This document shows, piece after piece, positions 10,848 to 23,331 of a DNA stretch of 64,000 bases (positions are counted from its first letter, which is position 1; every line of letters begins with the position of its first letter). The stretch is from Prinsepia uniflora (taxonomy: Eukaryota; Streptophyta; Magnoliopsida; Rosales; Rosaceae), in NCBI GenBank assembly GCA_032719365.1, contig CM064868.1, positions 8,466,235 through 8,530,234 of the forward strand. The letters are read 5' to 3'. A program made the position numbers and the translations under genes. The notes under the pieces were generated by a model that saw nothing but the letters and a program-made list of their open reading frames with translations, was not told where the DNA came from and made no database searches.

Positions 10848-12185
10848 TAGGGATGGTCAAATGGTTTTTTTTGAGGGTATGAGTAAATCTTTACCCTTTA
10901 TGGGTACAAATGGGTTTTATACCTATTTAAATCCATTCTCAATTTTTGAGAGCTTACCCAAACCCTACTCATTGAGTAATGGGTACCCATGACATTTTAC
11001 ATTTATTTTTTTCTTTCAATTTTTTTAATTTCTTTTTATTTTGTTTTAACTTCTAATTTTTAATCTATTTTAATTTCTTTTGCTTTTCATTTTAATTTTT
11101 TTTCTTTTCATTTTTTTTAACTTTTTATTTCTAACTTCTATTTTTTTTCCTTTCAATGTTGTTTGCTATTTTTTTTTGTTGTTTTTCATTTCTTTTCAAT
11201 TCTCTCAATTTCTATTGGAGATTCTATTACAATCCATCCTGGAATTTAAAGCCAGAATCAATATATGACCAACTTACCCTTCTATCTTAATTTTCAAAAA
11301 AAAATTGAATTGACCAAAGTTAGTGAATGAGTTATTTCAAAAATTTGACTCTAAGAACTTTTTAATTAAAACGAAGAACTAGTAGAAAGTGTCGAAATAG
11401 AATTCAAAACGAGAAAACCAAACTCGATAGAATTTTCATTATAAACTATATTTACGAATTTAGAAAATTTCCCTTAAATTATTTCATTACTATTTCTAAT
11501 TTCCTTTTAATTTAATAATTATTTCTTTTATTTCCTTTTAAACTAATCCCACGAATCACCATTTTCTCATCCATGCTCTCTCTCTAACCAATCCTCTTCT
11601 TTCTCCCTAAAACTCATCGTCGTCTTTTTTTTTGTGACTACAAAATCCACCAACCACCATCGTGCTTCATCTCTGACTACAATCAGCCTCATCACCACAT
11701 CCAAGCATCTCCCATCATCGAGATAGCTCATCCAAGTCACCAGCACCGTTGATTTTTTAATTTGGTTTTAATTTCTTTTGCTTTTAATTTTTTTATTTTC
11801 TTTTCAATTTTTTCCTCCTTTGTTATACATACTAAACAACACACCATCTGTAAATGAGATTTAATAGAAATAAAATTTAATGAAAAATTAAAAAATATTA
11901 GATTCAATTTTTTAAAAAATAAATAATTAATTAATAATGTGATGGGTATGGCCCCGCATGTAATTTTCTTCGCATGTAAAAAATATTAGATTCAGTTTAG
12001 AAAAAAAATTAAAAAATATTTAACAAAATTAATTCAATTTTTTTTTTTTGTGGTTTTCTTCGTGGGTAATGGGTACCTGCGGGTTACCCAAACCCTACCC
12101 ATCAAGTGATGGGTAACTTTTTACCCATCAATATCTTTGCCCATGTAGTGTATACCCTACCCATGGGTAATTATGCCCATTCCTA
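10848..12185. mobile_element. Non-autonomous hAT-like DNA element
   Basis: The left end reads TAGGGATGGTCAAATGG; the right end, read inward on the minus strand, is TAGGAATGGGCATAATTACC. These are imperfect terminal inverted repeats. Both ends are followed by subterminal runs of ATGGGTA/TACCCAT motifs (10880-10990 and 12060-12170). The flanking octamers CTCCATGG (10840-10847) and CTACATAG (12186-12193) agree at 6 of 8 positions, which suits an eroded 8-bp hAT target duplication. The ~1.3-kb interior is AT-rich with long T tracts and no transposase. Class assignment rests on ends and duplication length only. Confidence 0.5.
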
Positions 12186-12227
12186 CTACATAGGCGCCTC
12201 GATAGTCACGCATCGAGCATGATTTTA

Positions 12228-12640
12228 GAGTTCCTCCGGAATCACAATGTGCACTCCGTTCTCAGTCCGAACTGTAGAAGCTGAAAGCACGATCCTCAGC
12301 TGTTTGGGCGGATCGACGAGCCCTAGCCATGTTGAATGTACGATTGAACAAAAAGTTGTTTGTTAAACAATGAACAACGTTCAAGAACTTCGAAATGTCG
12401 ATGAACGACAAACGAAGTATGATGAACGATGAACGAACGTAAGAGCTCTTGATAGGACCCAACCCAAGAATCTTATATGCAACGTACCCGGGTCCTGCTC
12501 CTATCTAACAAGAAACCTAAAATATCAAAAGTATTCTTGAAACCCTGCCACATAAGGGATATGATAGGACTCATCCTAGAAAACACTAAGTATATCACAT
12601 CCGGGTCCTGCTCCCGTCTGACAGGTAACCTAACGTAAGA
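12228..12640 (-). mobile_element. Decayed gypsy leader and gag start
   Basis: On the minus strand, downstream of LTR copy c, a start codon near 12330 opens MARARRSAQTAEDRAFSFY. This resembles the N-terminus of plant gypsy gag proteins, but the frame stops after about 22 codons. Between LTR and gag lies a leader with two direct copies of GGAGCAGGACCCGG (near 12490 and 12605). The order LTR, leader, gag fits the 5' part of a minus-strand element that is now truncated at the hAT-like insertion end (12185). Confidence 0.4.
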
Positions 12641-12645
12641 GCTCA

Positions 12646-14011
12646 TGTGCAACAACCCTGGAGGATTTCAAAACCAAAGAAAAATGTGTGAGTGGACGAA
12701 AACAAAAGTCCACTCACACGTACCTTGCATACGACCGAACCGAACTGCACGTTTCCCTATAAAATCCAAAGGCCTCAATTCCTGTCAAAAATCACCAAGA
12801 AGGGTCACTAATCATCCCAATTGGCTCACATATTAATCCCATAATTTTTTGGAATTTTTAAACGTATTAAAGCAGACCAAAAAATATTCTGACAATCAAA
12901 ATTATCCCGAGACGATGTCTGATCGTCTCGAAACCCGTACCGTTGGATTTGTAAAATTGAACACATTAAAAATCGTGTTGATACCATCTCAAGATTAATC
13001 CTCACGCACCCTCATGCGTCGCCTAAAGTGGCTGCGCATGGGAGCCACACGCCAGCTACAATGAAAACCATAGAATCACTTTTCATCTCATTCTTTTCCT
13101 AATTACCTAGTTTTCGGGTCACCTGACTCGGCGACCCAACCCAGCCATATCTCCCTCGTTTCTCGTCCTTTTCACCCATTTTTTGACTAATATGTTCTAA
13201 ATTACTTCTAGGTTGAATCTATAGCTTTAAATCAACGAAAAACCAATGAAAATATTAAGATATCTCACCTTCATCTCTTGGTTAACCTTCGACCTTCAAC
13301 TTGCACCATTTCCTGTGTCCAAAACCTTGAGTTCTGAGCCTACGCAGGTCGTAGGACTACGCAGAGCCGACCACCAAGCTTGGTTTCCACGTTTCCCCTA
13401 CCTTTATTGAGAACTGAATACAAAACCCGTGGAAACCATAGTTTCTGTTTTCCAGAGTTGCCAGCTCCCTTCCTCTTCCTTCCCAACTCTCATTGATTGC
13501 TCCCCATTTCTCCTCACGTTCCCTCTTTCTCAAACTCTCTGTCTCACTGTCTCTCTTTCACTCTTGACAGTATGCATGACCATGGGTTTCCATGGTGTTC
13601 AAACTATGCCCCTCGAACTCACCCATAACACCCATACACCCAAATAAATAGGGAGGGATGAGTCGGTGAAGAGCCAAATATCAGACCTTTCTAGTCTGGA
13701 CACGTGGCAACATTAAATGGGTGGTAAAATGCAAATGACCAAAATGTCCTTGGTGCATAATTACCATTTTGCCCCTAGCCACTTTTGACCTGTAATAACC
13801 TCAAACGATCTTTGATTTTGGCATGCTGCCTGTCTACGAACTCAGAATCCCGAGTCCTTCATAATGGTCTTCTCGAATCCTCTAAACAAGGTCCTGATCA
13901 AAAAGTCAATGTTTGGACTTGAAAGTCAACTCTTCGACTTTTTCAAGGGCAAAATCGTCTTTTTATCCAATTTTCCAAACTTTTATATTCTCGAAGGTCC
14001 AGGTCGTTATA
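12646..14011 (-). mobile_element. Long gypsy-type LTR, copy c (internally deleted)
   Basis: On the minus strand it runs from TATAACGACCTGG at 14011 to GGTTGTTGCA near 12646 and matches copy d, except that the ~1-kb segment between the inverted 12-mers is lost. Only a 10-base loop remains between GTGTGAGTGGAC and its complement, producing a perfect hairpin at about 12685-12720. It lies 58 bp from copy d in the same orientation. No coding sequence is seen. Confidence 0.55.
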
Positions 14012-14069
14012 GGATACTTGCTACCTCGTGAGCTTATGCCTCTACTCTGAAAAATAGTCTCGGTCCTCG

Positions 14070-16425
14070 TGCAACGACCTTGGAGGGTTTCAAAACCAAA
14101 CAAAATGTGTGAGTGGAGAAAAAATGAAGATTTATAAAATATATTATTCGAAATATAACGTTTACCCTCCATTTTATAAACTATGCATGCACCAAGTTTA
14201 CGGAATAACTACCAATCTCAAAATATGTGCAGTAACCAGAAATCAGAATTTCTAAAAACCTACCCAACATAAAGTCATACCAAATACCATACAAAAGCAA
14301 ACATGTTAACACAACCGTTTTAGCTACACGGAACGCAACACACTGAACCCAACAACATCTCAAAATAACCAATCATATCAACTAACCCAACATCGATGTC
14401 TGCAACTGTATCATCATGTCAATGTGCACTACTGGTAGGCTAATATCACTTGGGAATTATGGAGCCCAACTCGACTTCCGAGTGTGGACTAACTCAAGAA
14501 TTACGGAGCCCAACTCGGCATTCGAGTCACGATCCTAATCTCAGCAATTAAGGAGCCCCAAGCTCGACGTTTGAGACAAGTCTCGAGAATGACGGAGCCC
14601 AGCTCGACGTCCGAGACTATCCATCACAATCTGACGTCTCGAGGAGGGTCATCGATCACATCACATCATATCACAGTCACATCAAGCATAGTAACATAAC
14701 CCAACATTCAACACCCAATCATCACACATACTCAATAATCACCAATTTACACCGTACATCAAATTCAATCCAAAATCCATTTCAGAGACCAAAACTAAAT
14801 TTGAAATCCAAAATCACACAGCATGGTAAACTTCGTAAAACGAGCCATTAAAATATTCAAAAAATCATATAAAAATTCTAATTCATCAATTAACACCAAA
14901 ATCACGTTAGCATGACATAATGAGTATAAAATCGTTTACCAAAACTTAGTAATGATCTGGAGTATGATGTACCCAATTTCCTCGCAAAACTTGTTATAAG
15001 CATATTTCATAAATGTTCACGAAGTTCTCAAAATCCATTCAAATCGTACGCAACTAACCACCGAGCAATTCTTATAATAAATCGTATAAAAATCATATAA
15101 AAATGCATGCAAAGGGTTTTAGGGAAAATAAAAGTCCACTCACACGTACCTTGCATATGGCCGAACCAAACCGCATGATTTCCCGTAAAATCCGAAGACC
15201 TCAATTTCTATCAAAAACCACCTAGAAGGGTCATTAATCATCCTAAATGGATAGGTCACTAATCATCTTAAATGGCTCACATATTAATCCCATAATTTTT
15301 CTGGATTTTTAAACGAATTAAAACAGATCCTAAACATTCGGACAGTCAAAACTGCATCGAGACGATGTCTGATCGCCTCGAAACTTGTACCGTGTACTTG
15401 TATCATCGAGAACATGAAATTTCATGTTGATCCCATGTCCATACAGTAACCCACGCACTCACACGCGCCTTGCAAAGCCCCTTTGCGTGGGCTTCACGGG
15501 CGTGGGTACTGTTCATCATCTTCTTCACAGAACTGGGTCTGCAACTCGGGTCCCGATTTCGCGACTTGTTTCTAGTTCTTCCCATTTTTTCGTCCTTTTT
15601 CATAATTAAACACACATAACTACTCAGAATTAACCTCTAAGCATGATTCTAAGTCCAATTTGAAGATCAAACGTACCTTGCTTCATAATTTTGAACCATC
15701 CTCACGGCTCCAAATTCGAACCTTGTTTTGGGTTCATTTTTGCACGATTCCCTTCGGGATTTCTATTAACCAACTCGTAACCAAACCAGAAAGAGGTTTA
15801 GAACCTCAATTCAAATCATACAATTGAAATTCAACAAAACTCGACACCAAAACCCACGGGTTCAACTTTCAAATTCAAGAATCTCTCACTCTTCTGTTTA
15901 TTTCACCTATTCCTTCACTCTGCTCTCATCCATCTATCTCGGCTTCTCTTCCTTCTTCTCTCTGCTCCATTTCTCCCTCGCTGTGGTTATTTCATAGCTG
16001 TTCATGACCTTCGGCCTATTGTCCCCGAACTAAAAACACACAGCACAGACATCACACTGTTTTATAGAAGAACAAGCTGGTGGAGGGCCAAAATATCAAG
16101 CCCTTCTAGACTTGACATGTGGCAGCATACCATAGGTTCAAAATGAAAATGACCAAAACGCCCTTCAAAGTGAAATTACTAAAATACCCCTAAGGATTGT
16201 TTACCTGAAATAACCTCAAACGATCTCCGATTTTGGCATGCCGCCTATCTACAAACTCAGGATCCGGAGACCTTCGCAATGGTCTTCTCGGAATCCTCAC
16301 AAGAGGTCCACAACAAGAAGTCAACATTTTGACTTCTGTCAAAGAAAGTCAACACTTTTCCAAGGACAAACCCTTCTTTTTACCTAATTTTGCCAAATTT
16401 GTTTCCCACAGAGGTCGTTACAACA
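14070..16425 (-). mobile_element. Long gypsy-type LTR, copy d
   Basis: Read on the minus strand it begins TTGTAACGACCTCTG near 16425 and ends GGTCGTTGCA near 14070, giving TG..CA ends. It shares with copy c the block around GGCATGCCAAAATC and GATCGTTTGAGGTTAT, and with copies a and b the TGCATGCA block and the inverted 12-mers (near 14105 and 15131). The length is about 2.36 kb. It contains four diverged repeats of GGAGCCCAACTCG type at 14450-14640. No coding sequence is seen, and the ends are approximate. Confidence 0.55.
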
Positions 16426-17037
16426 ACATAACTTCCTAAAAATAGTTTCCACAAAACCAGTGTCCAGAAATCATTTGAGTTATCAGAATGGGGCCTAATT
16501 AATCACATAGTGAATATTCAGCATGTCTCTCAAATTAGGGGGCGATTTAATTTCAATTTCTCGAAAGTGCGGGCGGGAGCAGACAAGGATATAACTAAAT
16601 ATTGTTAAAATTGAAATTTTGAAGGGACCAAGACCACTTCAGGCGGATGCACGTGTAACTCCACATATACGCCAGCCAATGATTTCCTTTACAAACAAAA
16701 TGATTGTATGTAGTGGGGCGCCTAATAACCAAGGGCTATGATCAAGGATTGGAACATCTTACAATTAGCACCAACAAACAAGAACTTGATCAAATATTCA
16801 TTATAATATTTTTAAGTTACAATAATGTAAATTGTAAAAGAAAATAATCAATCAATAAACAACATTCAATCGGCCACGCCGATCAAATGTTGAGATGGCT
16901 AAGTACGTACGTAGCTAGCCGTTATTCCTTGCACACACATACACAAATGAATGCATAATTAAATATGACGTAATTAATGATAGATATCAAGTATACATAG
17001 CTCCATAAATGTGTCTGAAGTTAATGAATAATTCTTT

Positions 17038-17481
17038 TTATGCGTAGCTGCACATCCCGTAGACACACTTGCTACCCTTTTTGCACTTGTTATTGCAGCT
17101 GCCACAGTGTCTCTTATCAGACTTCGGATTCACACACTTACCTTTGCAGCATGTCTCTCCGTACTTGCATTTCCTCCCACACTTTCCACAGTTACCTCTG
17201 TCTGTGCGTTTGTCCACACATTTCTTCCGGCAACAGTCCGGCCCTACGCTGCCTGAGGCCCGACAAACCCTAGGGTACTTGTCGCATGTTGCTACCGCTA
17301 GTCGAGAGCGGAGGAACCGGCCGCTTCTTCCCTTCAACAGAAAAGAACTTTTGGTTTCGTCGTCATCATGGGTGGTTTCGTGGTCGAAGACGGCCGATTC
17401 TTCTTCTCCAATTGCAGCAGAGAGAGTAATGGCTAAAGGCATTAGAAGGGCAAGCAAGAGGAAAACTTTGAAGGCTGCCAT
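17038..17481 (-). CDS. STIG1-like secreted cysteine-rich protein (copy A)
   Basis: This single-exon gene encodes 147 residues. Residues 1-23 are a hydrophobic signal peptide (FLLLALLMPLAITLSAA). An acidic, variable stretch (DDDE near 40) and a basic LKGRSGRFLRSR segment follow. The C-terminal ~80 residues are the STIG1 domain with 16 cysteines, in blocks such as CDKYPRVCRA, GPDCCRKKC, NCGKCGRKCKYGETCC and HCGSCNNKCKKGSKC, ending CVYGMCSYA. STIG1 proteins are small secreted peptides studied in stigma exudate and pollen-tube growth, and others act in vegetative tissue; the role of this one is unknown. The start is the only Met before the signal peptide. A TATA box lies ~100 bp upstream. Length and cysteine count match intact family members. 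Confidence 0.93.
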   Translation of the reverse strand: MAAFKVFLLLALLMPLAITLSAAIGEEESAVFDHETTHDDDETKSSFLLKGRSGRFLRSRLAVATCDKYPRVCRASGSVGPDCCRKKCVDKRTDRGNCGKCGRKCKYGETCCKGKCVNPKSDKRHCGSCNNKCKKGSKCVYGMCSYA

Positions 17482-17580
17482 GGTTTTTTATTTTGGTGTG
17501 TGTATGAGAAGATGGTACTATGTAGGCCTAGTACTATGTATTGAATGTTTTGGATGCACAAGCGTGTAGGGTTGGAGAAG

Positions 17581-17587
17581 TATATAT
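17581..17587 (-). promoter_or_regulatory. TATA box of STIG1 copy A
   Basis: TATATA on the minus strand lies about 100 bp upstream of the start codon at 17481. The equivalent box is conserved at 23857-23864 before copy B. Confidence 0.55.
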
Positions 17588-18389
17588 GGAGGAGGAGAAA
17601 TACTACTATTCATGAAGTCCTTAATGGGTTGGTCCAATTGAAATTAAGGGCTATACGTACACAACGTTTAAGTAAACGAAGTTAGGCTTTCAATGAAACA
17701 TTACACCACAAATTAGGTGAATATTAACTAATTAATGAAGAATAAGCATGCATGAGAAACAAAAATTACTGTAAACTCCGTACCAAAATTTTGTGATACA
17801 GGTATTTAGATTATAATATCAAAATTTAATCGTTGAAAATGTTACTATATGATAAATATAATACACCGGAGAATATATATATATTCGAAGATGAAAAATA
17901 AGGCGAGTATGTAGAGTTAGGCCACAAGTCATTAATATTGCTCATTCATGCATATGTGCTGTGATTTTCTTCGGGTTACGTAGAGCAATTAATATATTTG
18001 GCCTCATTTTATTAAGAAGTAAAATATTAAGAAACTAAGTGCAGTAGTTTTGCTATAGTTTTCTAATTTAATTTTTGGTTTAATTCAAAAGAAAATATAA
18101 CGCAAGTTCGTTTTAGTCATTAGATTATACAAGCTAGTGTGAATGCAGTATAGGTTGCCATTATTATTCCATTACGTGAGGTGATGTGAGTCGGTGATCG
18201 AACTGATTAAGGCTGAAGAAGTCCGCCTTCTTGGCTTGTTATTTGCAAACAGGGAAATAAGCGTCGGAGAAATTAACCAAAAACAGTCAATGGATTTTCC
18301 AAACAGGAAAATAAAAACCGTTACAGAAGCACTTGTGGAGCCTCCATGTTGACTTTTTTTTTCTTATTTATTTAGGCTCTTGGAATCAC

Positions 18390-18760
18390 AATCACGAACT
18401 CAGAAACTAAAAATGAGTTAGGTGGGCTAAATTTTAATTAGAGTATTTTTTTTTTTTGAATTTCATTGATTAAAAACAAATACATCTAATATATATATAT
18501 ATATATTTTATGCAAAGAAACAACAAATAATTATACAAATAAAATATAATAAAATCGAAAATTACAACAAACACATCTTTTATGTGGATAAGATATTATA
18601 TAACTTTCAAAAACATTATGTCTCTCTTAGTTAAGTATAAAATAAATTAATAAATGGACTACATAAACTAATATATATTATATAAAAAAATTTGTTGCAT
18701 CATTAATTTCGAATGAGCTGAAGCACGCCCCAACTCTTAGGGGCAGCCCGTGCCTACACA
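18390..18760. other. Insertion in duplicate A relative to duplicate B
   Basis: About 370 bp, AT-rich with a T tract near 18450 and a TA run near 18490, are absent from the matching place in duplicate B (around 24590). No element family is recognised. Confidence 0.4.
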
Positions 18761-19189
18761 GAATTGACCAATATGAATCAAGAAGCTTCAAGGTGGATGA
18801 CCATTGGAGATTGAAGAGGACTACTACAACTTTTTTACCTTTTTTTACCTTTTTGACCTGTTAGCAGAGATTTGGGGACAAGACTTCGGTGGTAGGGTAG
18901 CGTTGAATGATATGGGCATCCAATGGTTATAGGGGAGTGAGGTGGAACTCAAAACAGGAGGTAAATGATTTGGATGCTAATACCATTCAATGGTATGAAG
19001 CATTGAAACCTAGGCGGAGATTTGGTTCTCTATGGACATTTACCTTCTTTTACCAACCAAACTGATTGATTTCACTTTGCCTACGATGATGATCAATCAA
19101 CTGTACCTATTTATACAATGATGCGTCACTTCGCATTTAGTAGAGAATATTTTTATTTTATTTTTTATTAAGTAATATTTCAAGAATAA

Positions 19190-21710
19190 ATTATACTTTA
19201 TTAACTTATAATTTACATTAAGTTACAAGGTTTTACTTAACGTTATACTCGCTATCCTTGGTCACTTTTTTTAGTCATCTTTTCAGTTAAACGATGATGT
19301 AGAGTGTTTGGATTCAACACTTAACCATTTTTTTAATTTTATTTAATCTCAATAGACGAAATTAACCTTGACAACATCTCCCACGCAACGCATTCGACCC
19401 TATCGTAAAAATTGTTGAAGCGGAGTTTAGAGGCTCAAAGATCGGTGGTTGATGGTCACTGGCGTTGTTGTAAGTTGTTTCACAGACGAAATTCTAACCC
19501 AAATCGCAACCAAGTGTTAACCACGCTAGATCGCCCATGACGGTAGCGACGACCATATTTTTTATTGCCCTCCCTAGCTCCCCTTTCTCTCCCCTCTTCC
19601 ATGAAGTTGGCACACTTTGGCTACCACCACCGAGAATCAAGGAATTGCCGATGTCTATGTATTTCCACAGGTTCTCCTTCGATCCCGGCCATCTCCTCCA
19701 AGTCCGTCGTCGATTCCGATGTTAAATGGACCTACCACTAAAGATCCAACTTGTCCTCCGCTCCGATGTCTTCATCACCAAACTGATAAATTTGGATGTA
19801 ATCTGTCTCTTTGGCTTATTCAATTGGATTAGTTAGACTAGAGGGGCTGAATTTTTAGTTTCTTTAATTGGTTTGAATGTGATTATCTATGAAAACTTTA
19901 ATTTCTTTTGGGGTCAACCACATGATTATGAGTATTTGGTTTATGCCAGTTTGGATTGATTGGGTGAATTCTCAGATTTATCACTTCATGTGGCCATTTT
20001 TGGTGCCATGGCCATTCCCTATTTCAGTCTATTGGTATCTTTCATTTTTTCTCATTTGTTTTTTCCCTGAGGAAGATGAAGAATGTGAGGGGAGAAGAAA
20101 AATATAATAGAAAATTGTTCGTCACAGTCGCTATGAGCGTTATATGGTGATTGAAGTTGAGGAGAGTGGGTAAGAAGGCTTGACTGCTGGGTTTATTTTC
20201 TTCTTTCATTTAGGTTTAAGCATGAAGAGACGAAAGAGGGAGGGTGGTTAAGAACTAATAAGAAAATGATAGATCCAATGATGATCCATATGAATGGAGA
20301 CGAAAGAATTTTTTCTAGTAAGGTTTTATAACGAGGCAGTGGCTCCAGTTTTATCATTCATTTTTCAATGAGAATATATTTACTTGTTAGAACAACGCTT
20401 AATTAGTAGTAGGAATTATTTTTGTATTTATATTGCCCACGTGAATATATTCAGGCCGCAAATCTTTTTACGATTTTGCTCTTGTTTCTGATATTCATCA
20501 TTGGGTCCTTAATACACCAAGGGGTTATTTTTTTAACTATTTTTAGATGTTTTCAATAAAACATCTCTTTTAACAACAAAAATAATAATTATCTTGTATA
20601 AATTGACAATGATACCCTTCAATTGAAGTTAAAATTGGTTAATTGGTGGGACCCAAATAGACCACATCACCACTTAACTGAGAGGAGATGGAAAAAATGA
20701 CTGAGGGTACACGCAAGGATGAAAATATCGTTAATATCGGCGAAATATTGCTCCATATATCGGAAAATTCTACCAGCAACACCTAAAGAGGGTGAATGAA
20801 ATTGGCCAAAATATCGAATAATTTTCTTATTTTGAGCCCACAAAATGATGAAAATGGACTATTAATTTGTAAAAATTGGACGTAAAACGAAGTAATTTGA
20901 GCCGGGTCATAACGTCAAGTCGAAAAACCTGAGTTGTAGACCTGCTGAAGAAAAAAAATGATTGTTAGTTTGTGTACTTTTTGTGTTATACGTTGCTTAA
21001 ACCTCCAATCTGGCTGGCTAGCCGAGGTGGTTGTGCGTTTTGCCTCTTAACTGAGCGTCTGCGCGCTGAATGTTTTCTTTTTTTATCAATTTTTTTTCCA
21101 AATTTTCAACAAAGTTTGTCCTTTTTTTTATCAATTTTAAATATATCAATTCTTTCTAATTTTTTAACAAAGTTTGGCTCTATTTTTTCATTTTTTTTTC
21201 AAATTTAAATATATTTTGACTTATTTTATCATTTTTCTTCCATTGAAATTTTTTATACTTATTATTATGTTTTTAATTATATTAACATTCAATTATAGTA
21301 ATTCACTTCAATTTATGTTTATATTTAAAATTTTATATTATTAGTTATCGTCAGAATCATATTCTATCATATTATTCATCATATATTTATTATATCAGTC
21401 ATTTTATAATTTTATTAGTCCTATATAATCATTATTAGGTACTTAAGTTTTTCCCAAAGTTTCATTAAAAAATTCCAACTTTTAAACTAAATTTCCGCCA
21501 GTTTTATTGACTGTAAATGATATCGATATTTAAAACGAAATATCCGTAAATTTAGCTAACGATATATGCGTCGATATCGATATTTCAATTTTTGCGTACA
21601 AGCTGTAACATTTTAAACTTATATAGTAATAAAGTGTAACATTTTAAAGTACAAATATAGTCTTGTAATTTAGTGTAAACCACATGTAAGTAAAAGTGTA
21701 ATTTTCATTT
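19190..21710. other. 2.5-kb segment unique to duplicate A
   Basis: Duplicate B joins the two flanks within about 90 bp (24930-25020), so this segment was inserted in A or lost from B. It includes the TIR-bearing element at 20707-21600. The remainder (19190-20700) has only short open frames without recognisable similarity. Confidence 0.5.
20707..21600. mobile_element. Candidate DNA element with TATCG-rich inverted ends
   Basis: The left end reads GTACACGCAAGGATGAAAAT then ATCG; the right end, read inward, is TTGTACGCAAAAATTGAAAT then ATCG. These are ~24-bp imperfect inverted termini, followed by AATATCGGCG-type subterminal repeats. The interior is AT-rich and non-coding. Its right third (about 21310-21580) is similar to 30400-30665 and 44480-44760, so it belongs to a dispersed family. 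No clear target-site duplication was found. Confidence 0.45.
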
Positions 21711-22640
21711 AATTCAAATATGTGAAAAAAAAAGGGGGGAATTCGATATTGCCCATATTGGATTTTTTTTTTTTCATCATAACTAGAATAATAACGTTAG
21801 ATATTAAATGATCGTCTCTCCCTAAAAAAAAAATTTAGCCATCCTCTCTAAAAAATCTTCTCAATTTTTTTTTTCATTTGATCTTCTTCAGTTCCAGGGG
21901 ACCGAGCTTCTCTTTGGTACCCATAGAGCTGTAATGAATATAAGGTAATCCAACCAGCCTTGGTATTGAGTTCACTGATATTTGTTAGTCTTCTGGCTTC
22001 ATTTTCTCATTCCACCATCATGGTGGCAATCATAGTCACAAGTTTCAACGTCCTGATGGATCAGGTCGCTGATAAAATTCTTGTCTACGATCAGAAGCTT
22101 GATCCACCTTCACATATATTGATTTTTCTCGTGATGTCGCCCATTGAGTTGTGATTGAGTGATGCAATCGTCCATTAGTGGTGATGGTGGTGTCAATCAT
22201 GGTGGATTTGAGCATCTATGATATGGTGGTTGACGATATTCCTCGTAGTCTTCGAAATCCTATGCAGGCGACGATACAAGTAGTGATAGCTACTTAGCTA
22301 GTGACAACGTTGGAACTGGCCTTTTTGTGCCTTTTGTTGCATTATTCATTTTTTATTCCTTTTAGTTTGTTTTGTGCAAATAAGTTCAGCGGCTCTTATA
22401 TTGAGTTGGTTGTGTCAGCTAGGTTTTCCCTTTTGTGGGATTGCAAGACTAAATAGTTTTTTGTGTAGTAATGGAATTGATGCTTAGAGCGTTCAAATTA
22501 TATTATTTTGTGTATTATTCCCTTTAAATTATTTGAACAGATGTTGAGTTTGATTATTAGAAGTATATACCCATATTTATCGTCAAGTTATTGCAACATT
22601 CTAACTTGTCTTTACTTTATATGTTCTAAGCCTATGTGAT

Positions 22641-23024
22641 ATAAAAATGATGATAGAATATTTTTTCATAGGTTCGTAAAAATTGTAAGAATAATTGCAA
22701 ACCGATCAAAAATGTCAATAATAGATTTGACAGTTTTTAGACGTTCAAGTATAAATAGAGATTTTGATCCCTCTTCTCAGACTAATGAGATTCTTTAGAC
22801 ACTTTTTTTATTAGAAGTAGGAATCATCAAAGGTTGAGAGAAGAGATTATCAATCTCTTACATCAGCAAATCTTCAGATCGTTGTCTCGATTGGTGGCTT
22901 CACTTACTAGTAAGTCATTCTATCTCTTATGATTATTCGATCTTGATTGTCCATATGATTGTTGAACGTGATTTAAGACTATGATTGTTTTATCTTGAAC
23001 TGTTTTGGATACAAAACATCTAAC
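22641..23024. other. Spacer between duplicates A and B
   Basis: About 380 bp, with no counterpart seen after duplicate B. No coding content is recognised. Confidence 0.35.
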
Positions 23025-23331
23025 AGGAACATCTTACAATTAAGCAACATCAACAACCAGAAACTTGATTAAATATAAGAGATAAGCACTCATTATAATA
23101 TTGTTTTAGTTACAATAATGTAATTGTAAAAGAAAATAATCAGTCAATAAACAATAATCAATCGGCCAAGCCGATCAAATCTTGATGACTAGGCACGTAC
23201 ATATAGCTAGTCGTTATTCCTTGCACACACATACACAAATGAACTACTAATTATATATGACGTAATTAATAATAAATTTCAAGTCTATATAGCTCTACAT
23301 ATGTGTCTGTAATGAATGAATAATTCTTATT

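Larger units (their letters stand above)
16745..22640. repeat. Direct duplicate A around the first STIG1 gene
   Basis: Duplicate A matches 23025-25930 in colinear blocks: the STIG1 3' flank (16756-17037 against 23029-23331), the gene, the promoter and upstream region (17490-18350 against 23780-24565), 18760-19150 against 24600-24930, and 21715-22620 against 25020-25900. Unit A carries two segments absent from unit B: about 370 bp near 18390-18760 and about 2.5 kb at 19190-21700. Divergence is substantial, so this duplication is older than the one at 27052-55818. Confidence 0.75.

Noticed and set aside
12645..12836. Open frame at the hairpin of LTR copy c
   Set aside because: It reads through LTR sequence and the inverted 12-mers; no similarity and no conservation in the other LTR copies.
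17040..17569. Plus-strand open frames opposite the STIG1 genes (also at 23316, 26807, 30892 and 45638)
   Set aside because: They are antisense shadows of the cysteine-rich minus-strand genes, whose signal peptide and cysteine pattern are clear.
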